Below, piece after piece: positions 9,749 through 21,675 of a DNA stretch of 64,000 bases (positions are counted from its first letter, which is position 1; each line of letters opens with the position of its first letter). The position numbers were made by a program, and so were the translations under genes. The notes beneath the pieces were generated by a model, which was given only the letters and a program-made list of their open reading frames with translations, ran no database searches and was not told where the DNA came from. Source of the DNA: Histoplasma ohiense (Eukaryota; Ascomycota; Eurotiomycetes; Onygenales; Ajellomycetaceae); NCBI GenBank assembly GCA_017607445.1, contig JAEVHH010000004.1:1364001-1428000 (forward strand), written 5' to 3'.

Positions 9749-12640
9749 AGTTGCATATTGATGTGCAGGGAATCCCTCAGTGTGGACGGGTTCAAGAATT
9801 GGCTGGAGCACCATGGAGATGAGGGGATCAAGGACTTAATTCAAGGCGTGGGCCGAAGTGGGCAACGGGCCCGAGACTTCGTGTTTTCTCCCGTCTCCAA
9901 ATGCGACTCTGACTACGGAGTACTTGACGCTTAAGCGGCTGGTAGGAGCTACAGCTAACTTTGCATTTGTTGAAGATGTTTCGTGCGAGATTAGCGCACT
10001 TTTAATTAGCACCTTTTCTTTCTGCAATTCATAATTAACTTTCTGCTAAGCCGAATTAATGCATCACAAAACACTCAAAAATGGGCTCCTCTGTTACGTT
10101 GAACCACATGCAACTGCATATACTATATAGTCGCTATCAAAAGTTTATAACAATCCGCAAGAAGATCTTGCGCCAAAGTGCTATAGTAAAAGAGCACGAG
10201 AACAAGAATATCGCGGGCGGAATTTGATGTGGCACCTTCAGAGTTATCTTGAGCTGCCGAAGGAGTTTGAGACCATCGCGAACTTCATGCTGGCGGGGTG
10301 CCACTGACTAACGCTGTTTGGTAAGAACTGAAGCCAGCGACAACGATGAGACTCATGAGAGGTTCAAATACGAAGTCGGCACACTTGCAGAAAAGGTCAG
10401 TTTCGCCCATCGCTGGGCCGTCAGTCTAAGTTGAGATGCATGGCAATGGCCGAGAGAATTGGCATACAGCCTCTTTCGAGTCTAATGATAACAAGCGTTT
10501 AGCTGAAAAGGACCATAGAAGCTTGGAACAGCCCTCGAACTATCGAACTCAGCTACTGCATCTGATGCCTCCGAGGAGATGGAACACTCGCATCGGTCCC
10601 AGAGGATGATGTTGAAGCGAGCTCGGAAGCCCCGAGAAAGGGCCTGGCTTATATCCATGTTATGAAAGCGCTTGTTCCACCCCGCGTATGGTTTGATGAG
10701 AGATGCGAAAACGGGGATATGCGCCGGCGGGACGCCACTTGATCCTGCTCTGTGGGGAAAATCCGATCAAGGGCCGTCCTTGTTGCCCAAACACCCTAAC
10801 GCTTGCCCACGATACCAGCGAAGGAAAGCTAATAGCCCTCCTGTGGCGTCCATGATCTTTTAACCCTTGTCCAAATGACTGGCGGAAAACCTAGTAGCTA
10901 GCTCGGTATTAGTCCAAGAAGCATTGCAAAGCAACGGCCAAATATTGAAACTGTTGGACATCTGAGTGGTTGGCAGAGGCATACTGCATATACGTGCGAT
11001 GCGCTAATGGAGCCAGCAGAAACGTTGCAAAAATTACGGAGTACTGGGACCGAATTGTCGGGTCCGATACAAGTTTGTCTCCAACGGGTTGGGTTCTAAT
11101 GGCTCACGGTGTTAAAATTGATCTGCCGGCTTGATCTTCATGTCCACAGTACTACTCCGTATGCAAGTACTGATTGACCTGGTTTCTTCAGAACCTTCAC
11201 AAGAAAGCATAACTTTTCTTATTCCTACTTATCTCAACTAACTTACAAGTTACGCAAGCAGAGTTGAACTAGTTAACCATGATAGCCACCCAGTTGTGCT
11301 AATACCTTAGTAAAATACATGATGCGAACCGATAAAAAATGAAGGGAGGCAATGGGTTAATTGTAATTGCTCTTGGATATTTCTTCCTTTCTTTTCTCCT
11401 AACTCCGAACCAGAAAAACCTAAATGTCAATCAAGCAGAACAAGAACCTACAAGAGGGAGGGAGATAGGAGCTGTAGCCTGTCATCGCAATTGGCCATCT
11501 CAGTTGACCACAACTCTTAAGAAGAATGTAGTTGCAGATAGGCCTCCCTGATTCCACAATCGGCTCATCTAACCTAGATGAGTTTGCCAACCGTATATGT
11601 TCTGTAAGCAGCTTGACTACCAGGAAATCCTCGCAAGGATCCCGTTCGGCCAACTCCGAACACTGTATTTTCTAGCTTCGTCCAGAAAAGGGGCCCAGGA
11701 CCAAAACTCGAACGATAGGGAAAACGTGCTCTAGTGACAATGTTGTTGTTGTTTGCAACAATCTCCGGAGGACAATATAACATTCTATTTTTGTGGTCAA
11801 GATAAGCGATTCTCCGTCAATTGACGGTAGAAAGAAGCAGGGGAAACACATATGGCTAAAAAGAAACGATCAGCGTCGACTCGGGGAAAAAGAGGCGAAG
11901 CAGCAAAATGACGGTAGAAAAAAGACACAAGTATGAACACTATGCACAGAACCTGTACTATAGCGATGAGGAAGAATAGGATCTTGGTCTGTTATTTTGT
12001 GAAAATCGGTGGCCGCGAGAAGATGCCTAGATATCTGGTGCGGACGACGAAGTTGACAAGTATATATATCGATTGCGTCTTATTTGTTATATTGACAGCC
12101 CAGTCCGGATCCTATTGCGATCCAAATTGCCATTCCTCAGTTCACACGGCACGGAATGGAATGCCGTGTGCCTACACACACACACATAGAAGGAAATGAC
12201 GAATTGTTAATTTAGTGATTTCAAGGACAAGCGTTCAAGGGGGCAATGGGCGTTGCCTAACGTGCCTCCATGGAGCAGAATTCCATGATAAAGCAAGCTA
12301 CACATTCATCACCAATAAATCTGTAGATATAGGGGATGAGTCTGATATTTACCAGACCACCCTTTTTTCTTTGGAGCACGGGGTGGTCGAAGGAGAACGC
12401 CAATTCCAAATGTTCAAACACTGAAGTGATAACATCTACCGCTATCTATAAAGAGATGTCGGTATCCTAGACCAGGGTCTAGATATATCAGACCTCTCTG
12501 ACCTCTCCAGATGGTAATCTGAGAGGGATAGAGCACAGCTCTCTCAAGCAACCTAAGCCCACTAGGCATGATCTTGAACAGGAAATAAAATGACCGAACG
12601 TACCTACGACCACGCGCCCATATTTATATGCTTGGCAATT
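9749..12640. other. Gene-poor stretch with unidentified coding-like fragments
   Basis: No intact gene is visible. From about 10140 to 10278 (+) a frame opens right after an ATATAG (possible acceptor) and reads a well-mixed protein-like sequence including RNLMWHLQSYLELPKEFET. A second frame just downstream (about 10326-10430) includes DETHERFKYEVGTLAEKV. I do not recognise the family. A (CA) microsatellite lies at about 12175-12187. Confidence 0.3.
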
Positions 12641-13990
12641 GCTGAAAACGGATCGAAACGTATCGTGTCTGCTGCCTCGATAGCAATATCGGAGCCACTA
12701 CCAAGGGCAACGCCCACAATCGGCTATCTTCAGGGACACTTCTAACGATTGACCGAAAATTTTCCCAACTTCCCTGGAGAAAATATGAAGTCACAATCAA
12801 GCTCGGTGATCCCATGAATAAGGAATGGCGTGGTTTTGATAATTTCGTGGTCGGTGGTGATTGCTTGCCCGATCAGCTTGAAGTCTCCAGTCACTTTATA
12901 ACGTTATGTATATCTTATGACGTTGAAAAATTCTGAACATTTGTTAACCAGTGAAGATTTTGCGGAAATAAATCAACAAGCACTTACAACTGGTTATATC
13001 AGGGCAACAATGCCCCACAAAGTCAAGTTCTCCTTAACTCTATCATCTCCTTGACCTCTATCACCACAGCCTTTTCCAGCATTTGGTTCAACCATCACGC
13101 GTTGTCCCACGAGTGACCATTTGTTCTTGATTGATTCGATTTGTGATGGATCCGCACTCGAAGCAGTGTCATCTTTTTGAACTACACTGCTTCATTGGGG
13201 AATCAGAGCATCTGGCGTGCCTTTAAAATATAGTCTAGGAGAAGTTAGCTCATGACAGTAAATCAAAACAATCAAAACAACTAACTGCGCATACATGGTC
13301 TTCAACATCTGTGTGTAATGAGTGCGTAATGCGGATCATGAACTCGTGTCCTGGCTGCTGAAGGCGATCTCAAAGGGGTATTTTTATATCTTGTAACTTA
13401 TGACTGAGATTTTCGAATCACCATCCATTTCAATCTTGCTACGCTGGCAGCAAAGCGTTGAAGTATCAAACTCTGCCGCATTGCACAAACCTCCTAATTC
13501 CACGTGGCCGATGTATTGGGTCTCCCAATGAGCCGTCGATGTGTTCTCCCCTCATGAGAGGTATGGTATCCACGAAACTTCCTCGGTGCATTCCTCCCAA
13601 CCAGTTAAACAACTGGTCACAAACATTTCATTCTAGAAAATCCAATATATTAGCAAATGTCGGGGAGATAAAGTTAATGCAGCTCGATGATGTTAACTTT
13701 GTCAAAGTGGCAGTTTTGTCCGCGCAAATGAAAGAAACAGCACTGAGAGTTTGGCTGTCGTGAGAGATTTGCAGAGAATTTTATTTCCATGACATCTGCT
13801 CTGATGGTGAGGCTCATGACAATAACAACCACAACTGTGAGCTCTTTCGGTATGAGAGCAATTCCAACTGCGTGGCAGCTGGCAATCAGAAGGGGAACAT
13901 TGGCAATCTTATGAAGGCAACCAACCCAGCTCAGTAGGTAAAAGGGAAAAAAGTGCAAGGGGGCCCACTTCCGCAACTCCAGCCTAACAA
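12640..13990 (-). pseudogene. Decayed class II P-type cation ATPase (Na+/K+-ATPase-like)
   Basis: No long frame survives, but the diagnostic blocks occur in the correct order on the minus strand. TM4-like HAVGIALIPKELTVVVVIVM is at about 13800-13875. After a frameshift comes the phosphorylation motif as ICADKTATLT (about 13697-13730; the family consensus is ICSDKTGTLT). Next are a GEHIDGSLGDPIH segment at about 13500-13560 and KNKWSLVGQRVMVEP, then VKENLTLWGIVAL, at about 12990-13130. The hinge SLKIADCG then GVALGSGSDIAIEAADTI lies at about 12654-12740, followed in a third frame by KYGRVVV. The combination IEAAD...FSAI...YGRVV resembles the fungal P2C subgroup. Multiple stops and frameshifts, a Gly-to-Ala change in DKTGTLT, and no clear N- or C-terminus show it is dead. 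Confidence 0.78.
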
Positions 13991-15729
13991 TTGAAGAGAT
14001 GTGATGCAAAATAAAGTACATAGAAGTACATGTACGTATTTTTTTTGAATGGAAAACTGCTGCATTCTTATATCCTTTCTACAGGAGTTAAAACCTTTTG
14101 AAGACAGAAACACCCGCTTTTAACACCCTGCAGCTTGTTCCTCAGCTTCACGATCGGAGATGGCCCGTGGCACAAAGGCAACCAATATCACAGAAATTAT
14201 TTTTCATATCTCCCAATTCATTTGAATTCCAGGGACCAAATTCATGCATAAACCATGTATGCATCGGATGAAGATCCTTTCTCCAAATAATCTATGTTGA
14301 CAAAACGGGCTCTCTGTATCATCAAGTTCTTCTCCCAAGTCAGGGTCGTCAAGGGGGATCCAAGTAGACTTTGTCGGTGTTTCGAGATGCGTGCGACAGC
14401 AAGACTGTCTGTCATCTTGCTGTGAGCACGACGTGCAATAGGAGAGACCGCAACGTTAGGCGCAGATGTTTCGTCAGAAGTGTTTGCGACCTGACGGCGG
14501 AAATAACGAGGCCATGCGAGTGATAGGCCGACGCAAGAGTGTTAAATTCCAATATAGTATGATTGTGATGGAGGTGGAAGGTTTCCAAGGTTAAATAGGT
14601 GTGGTCACGTGGCATTCTAGCGAGCAATTGTTTATTTGTTCATGCTTCTGCTAGCTAAATCCGAAAATATACTCGTCCTTTTGCGTTTACAATACTCGGT
14701 CCAGAGGGGGATGTCGCTATTCAACCTTACGTGCGGTACGTCCGGCTCCATACGCATTGTTATTATTGTAAAATTATATATAAGGCGATCCTTGGGTGTT
14801 CCTCGCTTCACAATAAGATTGCCCAACTGCATGGCTTTCAGGAAGTAGAAGCCGTAGGAACCAAGGCCATGTTACTCCGTATATTGGTGGGACTTTCATT
14901 GAAAAATAATATTAACTAGTATCCTCGAGCTACTACTTCTTCAATGCTTAAATCTTTTATTATTATTTTTTTTTTCTTCGCAAACCGTACGTGCTCGATC
15001 CAGGATCCGTGCTTGATTCAAGAGTCTTTGCTTGCTTTCATCATGGGCTTCGATCGCGTTGAGGACGGCCTATACTCTCTTCAATCACTATCACCCCTGT
15101 CCTGGACGGAGCGAAGCTGGGATGTCCGCGTTTTCTGTCCGCGTTTTGTGTCCGATGGCAAGTAGATCAAATCGTTTTATGCCGGGAGCAAAACAAAAGG
15201 CGTTCACCGCTCCAACCGCCCAGAGTCACCGCTGTTCTGCGTAAAGGAGAGAATGATTCTCCAGGCAACCAGGATCAACCAGGATCAGCTCCCCAGCAGC
15301 GGAGCGGACAGCAATTTCCAGCAAAGTTGTCGAGACCCCAAAGCTGTTTCTCCACCAGCTGCGGAGTTGTTCGCTTTCCGGCAGAACCGAGGACCATCAG
15401 CGTTTACTAATCAGCCTTCAGCATGCGAAATGTAACATGCAACCAACTCCGGTCGTCACCGTCGTCAAAAAAGAAAAGAAAAGAAAAGAAAAACAGGTCT
15501 TGTTCCTCATTCATTTTCCTTCCCCTTTGCTGGGGTATCAACTATCCTCCTTGACTCCGAGCCCTCTCTTGACACCACGCTGCTCTGCCCCGCTCCGTCT
15601 AAGTATGAGCCCGTCGTTGACTGCGTCCCAGCCCACCTCTCCGCACAATACATCCAACTTCCTTCTGCCGTCCCCTACCATAATACAAATAGCCCGTTCG
15701 AGTCAAAGGCTTCTGTAGTCAGCAGCCTC
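13991..15729. other. Gene-poor stretch upstream of ceramide glucosyltransferase
   Basis: No supported gene. The N-terminal part of the P-type ATPase relic might extend here but I could not recognise it. An AAAAG short tandem repeat lies at about 15467-15493 and a pyrimidine-rich stretch at about 15500-15660 probably belongs to the promoter or 5' UTR of the next gene. Confidence 0.4.
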
Positions 15730-17658
15730 ATGCGGGCAGAACGAGCGGCGGCGGATTTCTCTAATTCCAATTCTCCTGTTGGTCTCAGGAATGGGCTTCC
15801 GTTGCAGCAGGGACAATATCCGCCCTGGCTGATAGCAGCCAGTTGGGCCGCTGTCATCTGGTACCTGATTGTGACCTTTGTGATCCTAGTGGGATGGACT
15901 CGACTGTGAGATCTTCTTGTTGTTGAATTTGATGCTAGATGTGGGGAAAAAAAAAAAAAAAAATTACATATTAACGCTCGGGTCTTTTCCTTCCTTGTAT
16001 CTAGACAAATAAATTACTCCTCCACCCCGAAGAAATCATTCTCCGCCTCACTTCGACCTTTCCAAGTTCGCCATGTCACCATCATTCGGCCCGTCAAAGA
16101 TCTCGAACCCCATCTCTACGAGTGCCTGGCTGCCAGCTTCCGTCAGAACTATCCTAAGGATAAGCTTACGATATATCTCTGCATTGCAACAAAAACCGAC
16201 CCGGCGTATGCCGTGTTGAAGAAACTATTGGAGGATTTCCCGGACGCAGACGCTCGGATTTTTGTTGAGGAGGAAAGCGGGGAGAGTGACAATCTTGGAC
16301 CCAACCCGAAAATTAGGAACATGAGTCGTGCGTATAACGAAGCCAAGGGCGATATCGTGTGGATTGCAGATTGCAACGTGTGGATGGGGAAAGGTGTTTG
16401 TGGCAGAATGGTGGATAAACTGTGCGGAATAGTCGCGGACGATGGCACCGTCGACAAGCAGTACAGGTTCGTCCACCAGATGCCTATCGCGGTCGATTTG
16501 GGAAATGAAGAACCGCCAATGAGGAATGCGGACGAGAGACCGGACGAGAGACCGGACGAGAGACAGGACTTTCCATATCAAAACTACTACAACGGCATTA
16601 ATCCCCTGATAGCATCTACAGGAACAAAAACTAGAGGGCAGTCGCCGTCTATCCTAGACATAGCAGGAGGCCGTCTAGAGGAACTCTTCCTCTCATCTTC
16701 CCACCCAAAATTCTATTCTGCAATCAACACCATCGTCATCGCCCCGTGTGCTGTTGGCAAATCAACTATGTTCCGCCGCTCACATCTGGACTACCTCACG
16801 TCACCTGCCGTCTCAAAACCCCAAGCGCAACCCCGACGGCCCGGAATTGACTACTTCTCAGATAACATCTGCGAAGACCATCTCATTGGGGACTGCCTCT
16901 TCAAAGGGAAACCCCCGGTCAGAGTAGGGGAGCGATGGGGTAGACACAAGCTGGTATACGGTGATGTTGCCATCCAACCAGTAGCTCGTATGAGCGTCAA
17001 ATCCTACCTCCGCCGGCGCATCCGCTGGCTCCGTGTGCGCAAGTACACCGTGCTGCTTGCCACACTTGCAGAGCCGGGTACGGAATCATTCCTCTGCTCA
17101 GCTTACCTCGCCTTCGGACTTAGCAACCTCCTTCCTCATTATTTCCCCCAATACGCCACGTATCTAAACTCCTGGAGTGCGTTCTTTTCATTCTGGTCCT
17201 TCAGCATCGCCTTTTGGATTGTCATTGACTGGCTTCTCTATTTAACACTGCATTCTGCCGCTGCTCTCGAAGTAGACGAACATACGCCTTCCTTCGCGCT
17301 TCCTCATCCGAGATTCTCCCGGGGCAAGGATTTTGGCCCCCGACGCCCGTTCCATGAGTGGTTCCTTGCGTGGGTGGGTAGGGAGGCATTGGCATTGCCA
17401 ATCTGGCTTTGTGCTTTCTATGGCGGGTCAACAGTTGTTTGGAGAGATCACACATTCCGCGTAGGGATGGATTTGATTGCGACGAAGATTCCGGGGGAAA
17501 TATCACACAACGGAGACGAAACGGTGCGACTTCGGAGTTCTAGCCAGTCCAGGGATGGAGAAAGGACCGGCTATGGTGCTCTAAACGATCATGGGAAGGG
17601 GAGGATGGATGTACGTCAGCGAAGTCCTAAAACTCGCGGGGTGGAACTTAGGAATTAA
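15730..17658 (+). CDS. Ceramide glucosyltransferase (GT21)
   Basis: Two exons (15730-15905 and 16005-17658) give 609 aa. The enzyme transfers glucose from UDP-glucose to ceramide, making glucosylceramide in Golgi/ER membranes. Exon 1 encodes the N-terminal membrane anchor (PPWLIAASWAAVIWYLIVTF). Exon 2 holds HVTIIRPVKDLEPHLYECL, the D1/D2-type DCNVWM near residue 179, the D3 motif SDNICEDHLIGD around 345-352, and RRRIRW near 392-397 in the place of the (Q/R)xxRW motif. Membrane segments follow. An in-frame 12-base tandem repeat (16531-16566) encodes DERPDERPDERQ between catalytic blocks. The reading frame upstream of ATG 15730 stays open for some distance, so an upstream start or exon is not excluded. 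The intron contains a 17-A run. Confidence 0.9.
16531..16566 (+). repeat. In-frame 12-bp tandem repeat (3 units) inside the glucosyltransferase gene
   Basis: Three consecutive units of GACGAGAGACCG, the last with one change. They add DERP/DERP/DERQ near residues 235-246 in a variable loop of the enzyme. It is likely length-polymorphic between strains. Confidence 0.85.
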
Positions 17659-18162
17659 TTACAGGAACTTTTCCCTCCCCATCCATATTTCCCACCCAAG
17701 TCCACCCCTCGCTTCTATAATTACTAATATTGTTTTCCTTTTTTGTTATTTCCTTATTTGTTGTGATAAAAAATACCACGATACAACGTTTGGATATCTT
17801 TCGCATTATTCCCCATTTTCACCTTGCCTCTCATCGTCTTTTACTTTGGCTCATTCCCCATACCCCATTTGTTTATACTTGCAAATTGATACCTCGAATG
17901 TTATCCCCAGGAGCGATTAAGTGATATGCATATGTAATGATATTACCAGAGCCCCTTTCCTCCAACGTCGATGCACATATCCTTCTGCACTCTGGCCTTG
18001 TTTCTTCCAAAGTTACTTCGCTTTGGGCAAAACCAGAAAACTTGCAAAAATTGAGCCTCTATATTCGAGCGGGGAATTAAGCCTTCGCCTTACCATGATT
18101 TGCCTCATTCACTCAGTCTGACTAGTCATTAAGAAAGAACAAAACAACGTATCCCCTAACAA
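17659..18162. other. Convergent 3' intergenic region
   Basis: AT-rich spacer between the 3' ends of the glucosyltransferase gene (+) and the ankyrin gene (-). Nothing else is recognised. Confidence 0.5.
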
Positions 18163-19035
18163 TCAATTTCCCCCTTCCAACCCATCCATTCTCCCCGCAT
18201 CTCCATCACCATCTTCGCTCCCCCGGATCCCCGCCCCTCTCTCCAATCCCTCCCCTTCCTCACATTCCAACAACCACTCAGCAACCTGCATGCCCTTCGA
18301 AACCGGCCTCCTTCCCTCTCCCTCTCCCTCCACACCATTCGTAGTTGCTTCTGTCTCTCCATCTTCCCCTTTTTCATCATCTGCAGGCAACGCGGTCCAC
18401 CCTGACCTCTCAGCGAGGAAGACGGCATCATGGCCCGCATCGTTCTTGATGGCAATGCCTGCGCCGGCATGGACGAGCGCCTTAACGCATTCTAAGTGCG
18501 TGTTTAGCGCCGCCCAATGCAACGGAGTGTTACCAGAGTTGTTCCGATGGTTTATGATCGGGCTTATCGGTATTGCCGTTGTTGTTGTTGTTGAGTCTTG
18601 GGATGTTTGGGCAGTAGCTGATGTCTGTGATTGGCTCTGTGTTGGCGTCGTCGAGAGGAGGTTGAGGAGGTAATTGAGCGTTTCTGGGATCCAGTGATTT
18701 TGTCAATAATAGTCCTTATGGACTGAGATATAGAATAAAGTAGGAGGGTATATTTTTTTTTTCCACATATACGATCACATACCAATATTCCCGTTCGCAG
18801 CGGGCCAATGCAACAAGCACGCTCCTGTTCCCCCCTGACTCTCATCTTCCATGTCGATAGCGGACTGTATGATATCAGAAGCGGAACAGCTGTATTTCTG
18901 GCTGAGGCTCGTGATATCTGTCCGCAGCGCGTCTACGTCTCCCAGACGTGCGGAGTAGATGAGATCATCAATTTCTTCAAATGTGAGCGGCAGGGGCGAT
19001 GTGATGCCTGTCGTTTGGCCAGTTCTTGTTTCCAT
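18163..19035 (-). CDS. Ankyrin-repeat protein (yeast YCR051W-like)
   Basis: Two exons (18783-19035 and 18163-18683) give 257 aa. The N-terminus FEEIDDLIYSARLGDVDAL is followed by ACLLHWPAANGNI, split from the next part by a GTATGT...CAG intron. Then come ETLNYLLNLL and a second ankyrin unit with GNTPLHWAALNTHLECVKAL. The C-terminal tail is acidic and low complexity. The arrangement (about 2-3 ankyrin units, about 200-260 aa) matches small fungal ankyrin proteins like S. cerevisiae YCR051W, whose function is not established. Ankyrin repeats mediate protein-protein contacts, so a scaffold or chaperone-like role is possible. It is convergent with the glucosyltransferase gene. Confidence 0.82.
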
Positions 19036-20369
19036 GGCTTAAATGATTTTCGAAAATTTTGATTGAAAAAATGTTCCCCTGTAGGATATCTAGGGATTCC
19101 ACGGAAGAGACAAAATAAAAGCTGGAGTATACTTCGCTCTCGTGTGAGGTTGACCTAGAAAATGTTAGATACTAGTACGAAGAATTGTTCTTGTGCCATA
19201 TCCTGTCTGTAGTTCGTCTCAGAAGGGACGCAGAGGTAGAGTGAGGGGTATCCGGAAAAGTCATCCAGTTGGCTGAAAACACTTGCAAGTAGCTATAAGA
19301 TAATGATTCATTGTTCCGATTTCGCTTCAGAACCGGGAAGAAATTGGAGAGATCCATCTTCTCCTCGCATGATCAAATGACGGGAAACAAACTTCCTGAA
19401 CGTCACACATGCTTGAACGATTGGAACAAGGAGTATAGAGCAAACTTCAAGACATCACCCTCGCAGCTTTGGCACACGCATAGAATAAAAGATTCACAGC
19501 ACAAGTGCGATCCGTCATAGATAAGGAACGGAACATATTACATGATGGGCCAAAAGAAACAGAATAAAATATTTTTCGTTCCACGACCCTAAGCTCTCCA
19601 GGGCTAGCGAGAATTATATAAGGATATAAAAAATATATATATGGTAACCAGAAGGTTACAAAAGTAAAACTACAATAGCAGCGGAACGAAACAACATCCA
19701 AATCAAAGGAAATGAAAATACTCACAGGGCTAATATATATATATATATATATATCCTTTCATACGAGAATCCCAATTTCCTGTCGTTTGATGCTGTTGCG
19801 GATATCTTGAAATCAGGGACAAAAATTATCATGCCAAGCCACGTGATATAAAATTGCTCCTGGCAGAGGTTCAAAATTCAATTCAGCACAATTCAACGAG
19901 CCATGAACACTAATAGAAGGACTAGGGGAAACTCGGCACTTGTGGAATGGATTTGAGGATATGGAAATTAGCACACACTTAGGAAACAGGTCGTCTACGG
20001 GATACAATACTGAGATAATAACTATCGGCACAGCAGCAGAAACCAATAAGTACATGCCTGAGGAAAGCAGCGGAGGGAGTCAGAACCGGAGAGCATGTCC
20101 ACAAAAAAAAAAAAAAAAAAAAAAAAAACCAAAGAAAAAAACCGATCCAAGCTTCGTCTTATAAACAAAGCCAAGGAAGAAAACATATATAACTCCATGG
20201 AATATGCGCAAGAATCCAAGTTTTGCATCCTGGGTGCAATTGAGCCACAACTAATTACACCGATAGAATCGCTGGGTCAATTAAGTCATGAGGGTAGATA
20301 AAGCTAGCGGCACGAGAGCCCAATCTCGCGAAAAGGGCAGCTTAACAAAGACAAACGTAAACCACAAAA
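19036..20369. other. Intergenic region with simple repeats
   Basis: No gene is supported. It contains an AT dinucleotide run (about 19732-19754) and a 26-base poly-A tract (about 20103-20128). The right part should carry the 3' end of the WW-domain gene and the left part the promoter of the ankyrin gene. Confidence 0.5.
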
Positions 20370-21260
20370 TCAATCTCTTAACCAAGCTCTCCGTTTTTCC
20401 TCCTTCCTCTCTCTCCTCTTCTCCTTGAACGCCTTCAGCTCCTTTTTGGTTAGCTTCTTCCCACTCCGCTCGGCTTTGAGACTCTTGCCATCATGGCTGT
20501 TGGCCGCCGCATCCACATCGAAATATGCATTCATCTGTCTTCTACTTTTATTCTCGTCGTTGAAAGTCTCTGGAGTCAGAGAGCCCGGTTGCCATTTGCC
20601 CGTGAACCGGTTGAACGTGCCCGTGGCTGTGTAGATGTAGTTCGGATCGGAGGAGGAAGCGGCCGCTGCAGCTGCTACCCCTGTTTCTTGTTCGGTCACC
20701 TGAGCGTAAGGCGCAGTGGGGTCATAATCACCGTGGATTGCGGGATCATAGCCGCCAGTAACTCGTGCCTTACTAGGCTGTTGCTGTTCTGAGAATTGTG
20801 GCGCGTCTGTCTTCTGCTCCTGTTGTTGTTGTTGTTCGTGTGTGTCAGGTACCCGGGGGTTTTCCCACTGTGACAGACCAGTGAACCGGTTATAAAAGTA
20901 ATAAGCTTGTGCATTGTCATCCCAAACAGGATCCCACCCATCATCTTCAATTTGGCCAGGGGGTGCTTCGTTAGGGAGGGGAGGTGGGAGGTCTTCGTGC
21001 GGTAGGGGTGGAGCTGAGCTGTCAGGCTCTTCCTCTCCTGCTTCTGCCTCTTCCTCACCCTCCTCCAGCTCCTCGCCTGATTCCTTATTATCCTCGTTGT
21101 CCCTGTCACCTGGAGCATCTTTCGGTTCTGTATTTTTACTCTCCTGCCTCGACTCATCTCTCGGAGTCTTGGGAGATTCTGTTTCCGGTTGTGGCGCATT
21201 TTCCACGCAGTCAAGCAGCTGGCTTTCCCCAGCGCCGATGGAAGCAGCGTCAGAAGCCAT
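20370..21260 (-). CDS. WW-domain protein, probably pre-mRNA-processing related
   Basis: Single-exon, 296 aa. The N-terminal third is acidic and proline-rich (a long Glu-rich run, then PPLPHEDLPPPLPNE). A canonical WW domain follows with its two tryptophans (GWDPVWDDNAQAYYFYNRFT, then GLSQWENP) at about residues 108-137. Then come a poly-Gln patch, YIYTATGTFNRFTGKWQPG, and a very basic C-terminus (KKLTKKELKAFKEKRRERK). WW domains bind proline-rich ligands. The acidic N-terminus, single WW and basic coiled tail resemble nuclear splicing-associated WW proteins of ascomycetes, but the specific partner is unknown. ATG at 21258-21260 is the first in frame. Confidence 0.82.
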   Translation of the reverse strand: MASDAASIGAGESQLLDCVENAPQPETESPKTPRDESRQESKNTEPKDAPGDRDNEDNKESGEELEEGEEEAEAGEEEPDSSAPPLPHEDLPPPLPNEAPPGQIEDDGWDPVWDDNAQAYYFYNRFTGLSQWENPRVPDTHEQQQQQEQKTDAPQFSEQQQPSKARVTGGYDPAIHGDYDPTAPYAQVTEQETGVAAAAAASSSDPNYIYTATGTFNRFTGKWQPGSLTPETFNDENKSRRQMNAYFDVDAAANSHDGKSLKAERSGKKLTKKELKAFKEKRRERKEEKRRAWLRD

Positions 21261-21675
21261 TGTGTATGAGCACGGCCCTACCCCAAAATGAACAAAGGAA
21301 ATGGCTCATGAAGTTTAGGCGGCTGTGTCACCGCGGCATGGCCTTGAACGAATACAATCTCAGTTGAAGGTCTCCGGTATGCATTCATTTCATTGCTAGT
21401 TTTTCTCAGTTTGTTTGTTCAAGCTTGAGTTCTGCAGGGGTCACATGACTAGTTATTTCAGGGTTAGGCTTGGCGCTGTCAAACCAAGACATATCCCATC
21501 CATGACTCCATAGAATAATATAGCAACTTCATCTATCTTTTGTATCCTAGATAACTATGATCGTTTGTATTTCCCAGTTATCAATTAATACGTCCTATTT
21601 GTCGGCGCTACGCTGGGACACTCGTTCTCATCCAGCGTTGCGAAAATAACATCGCGATCACCCACTTTTACACGC

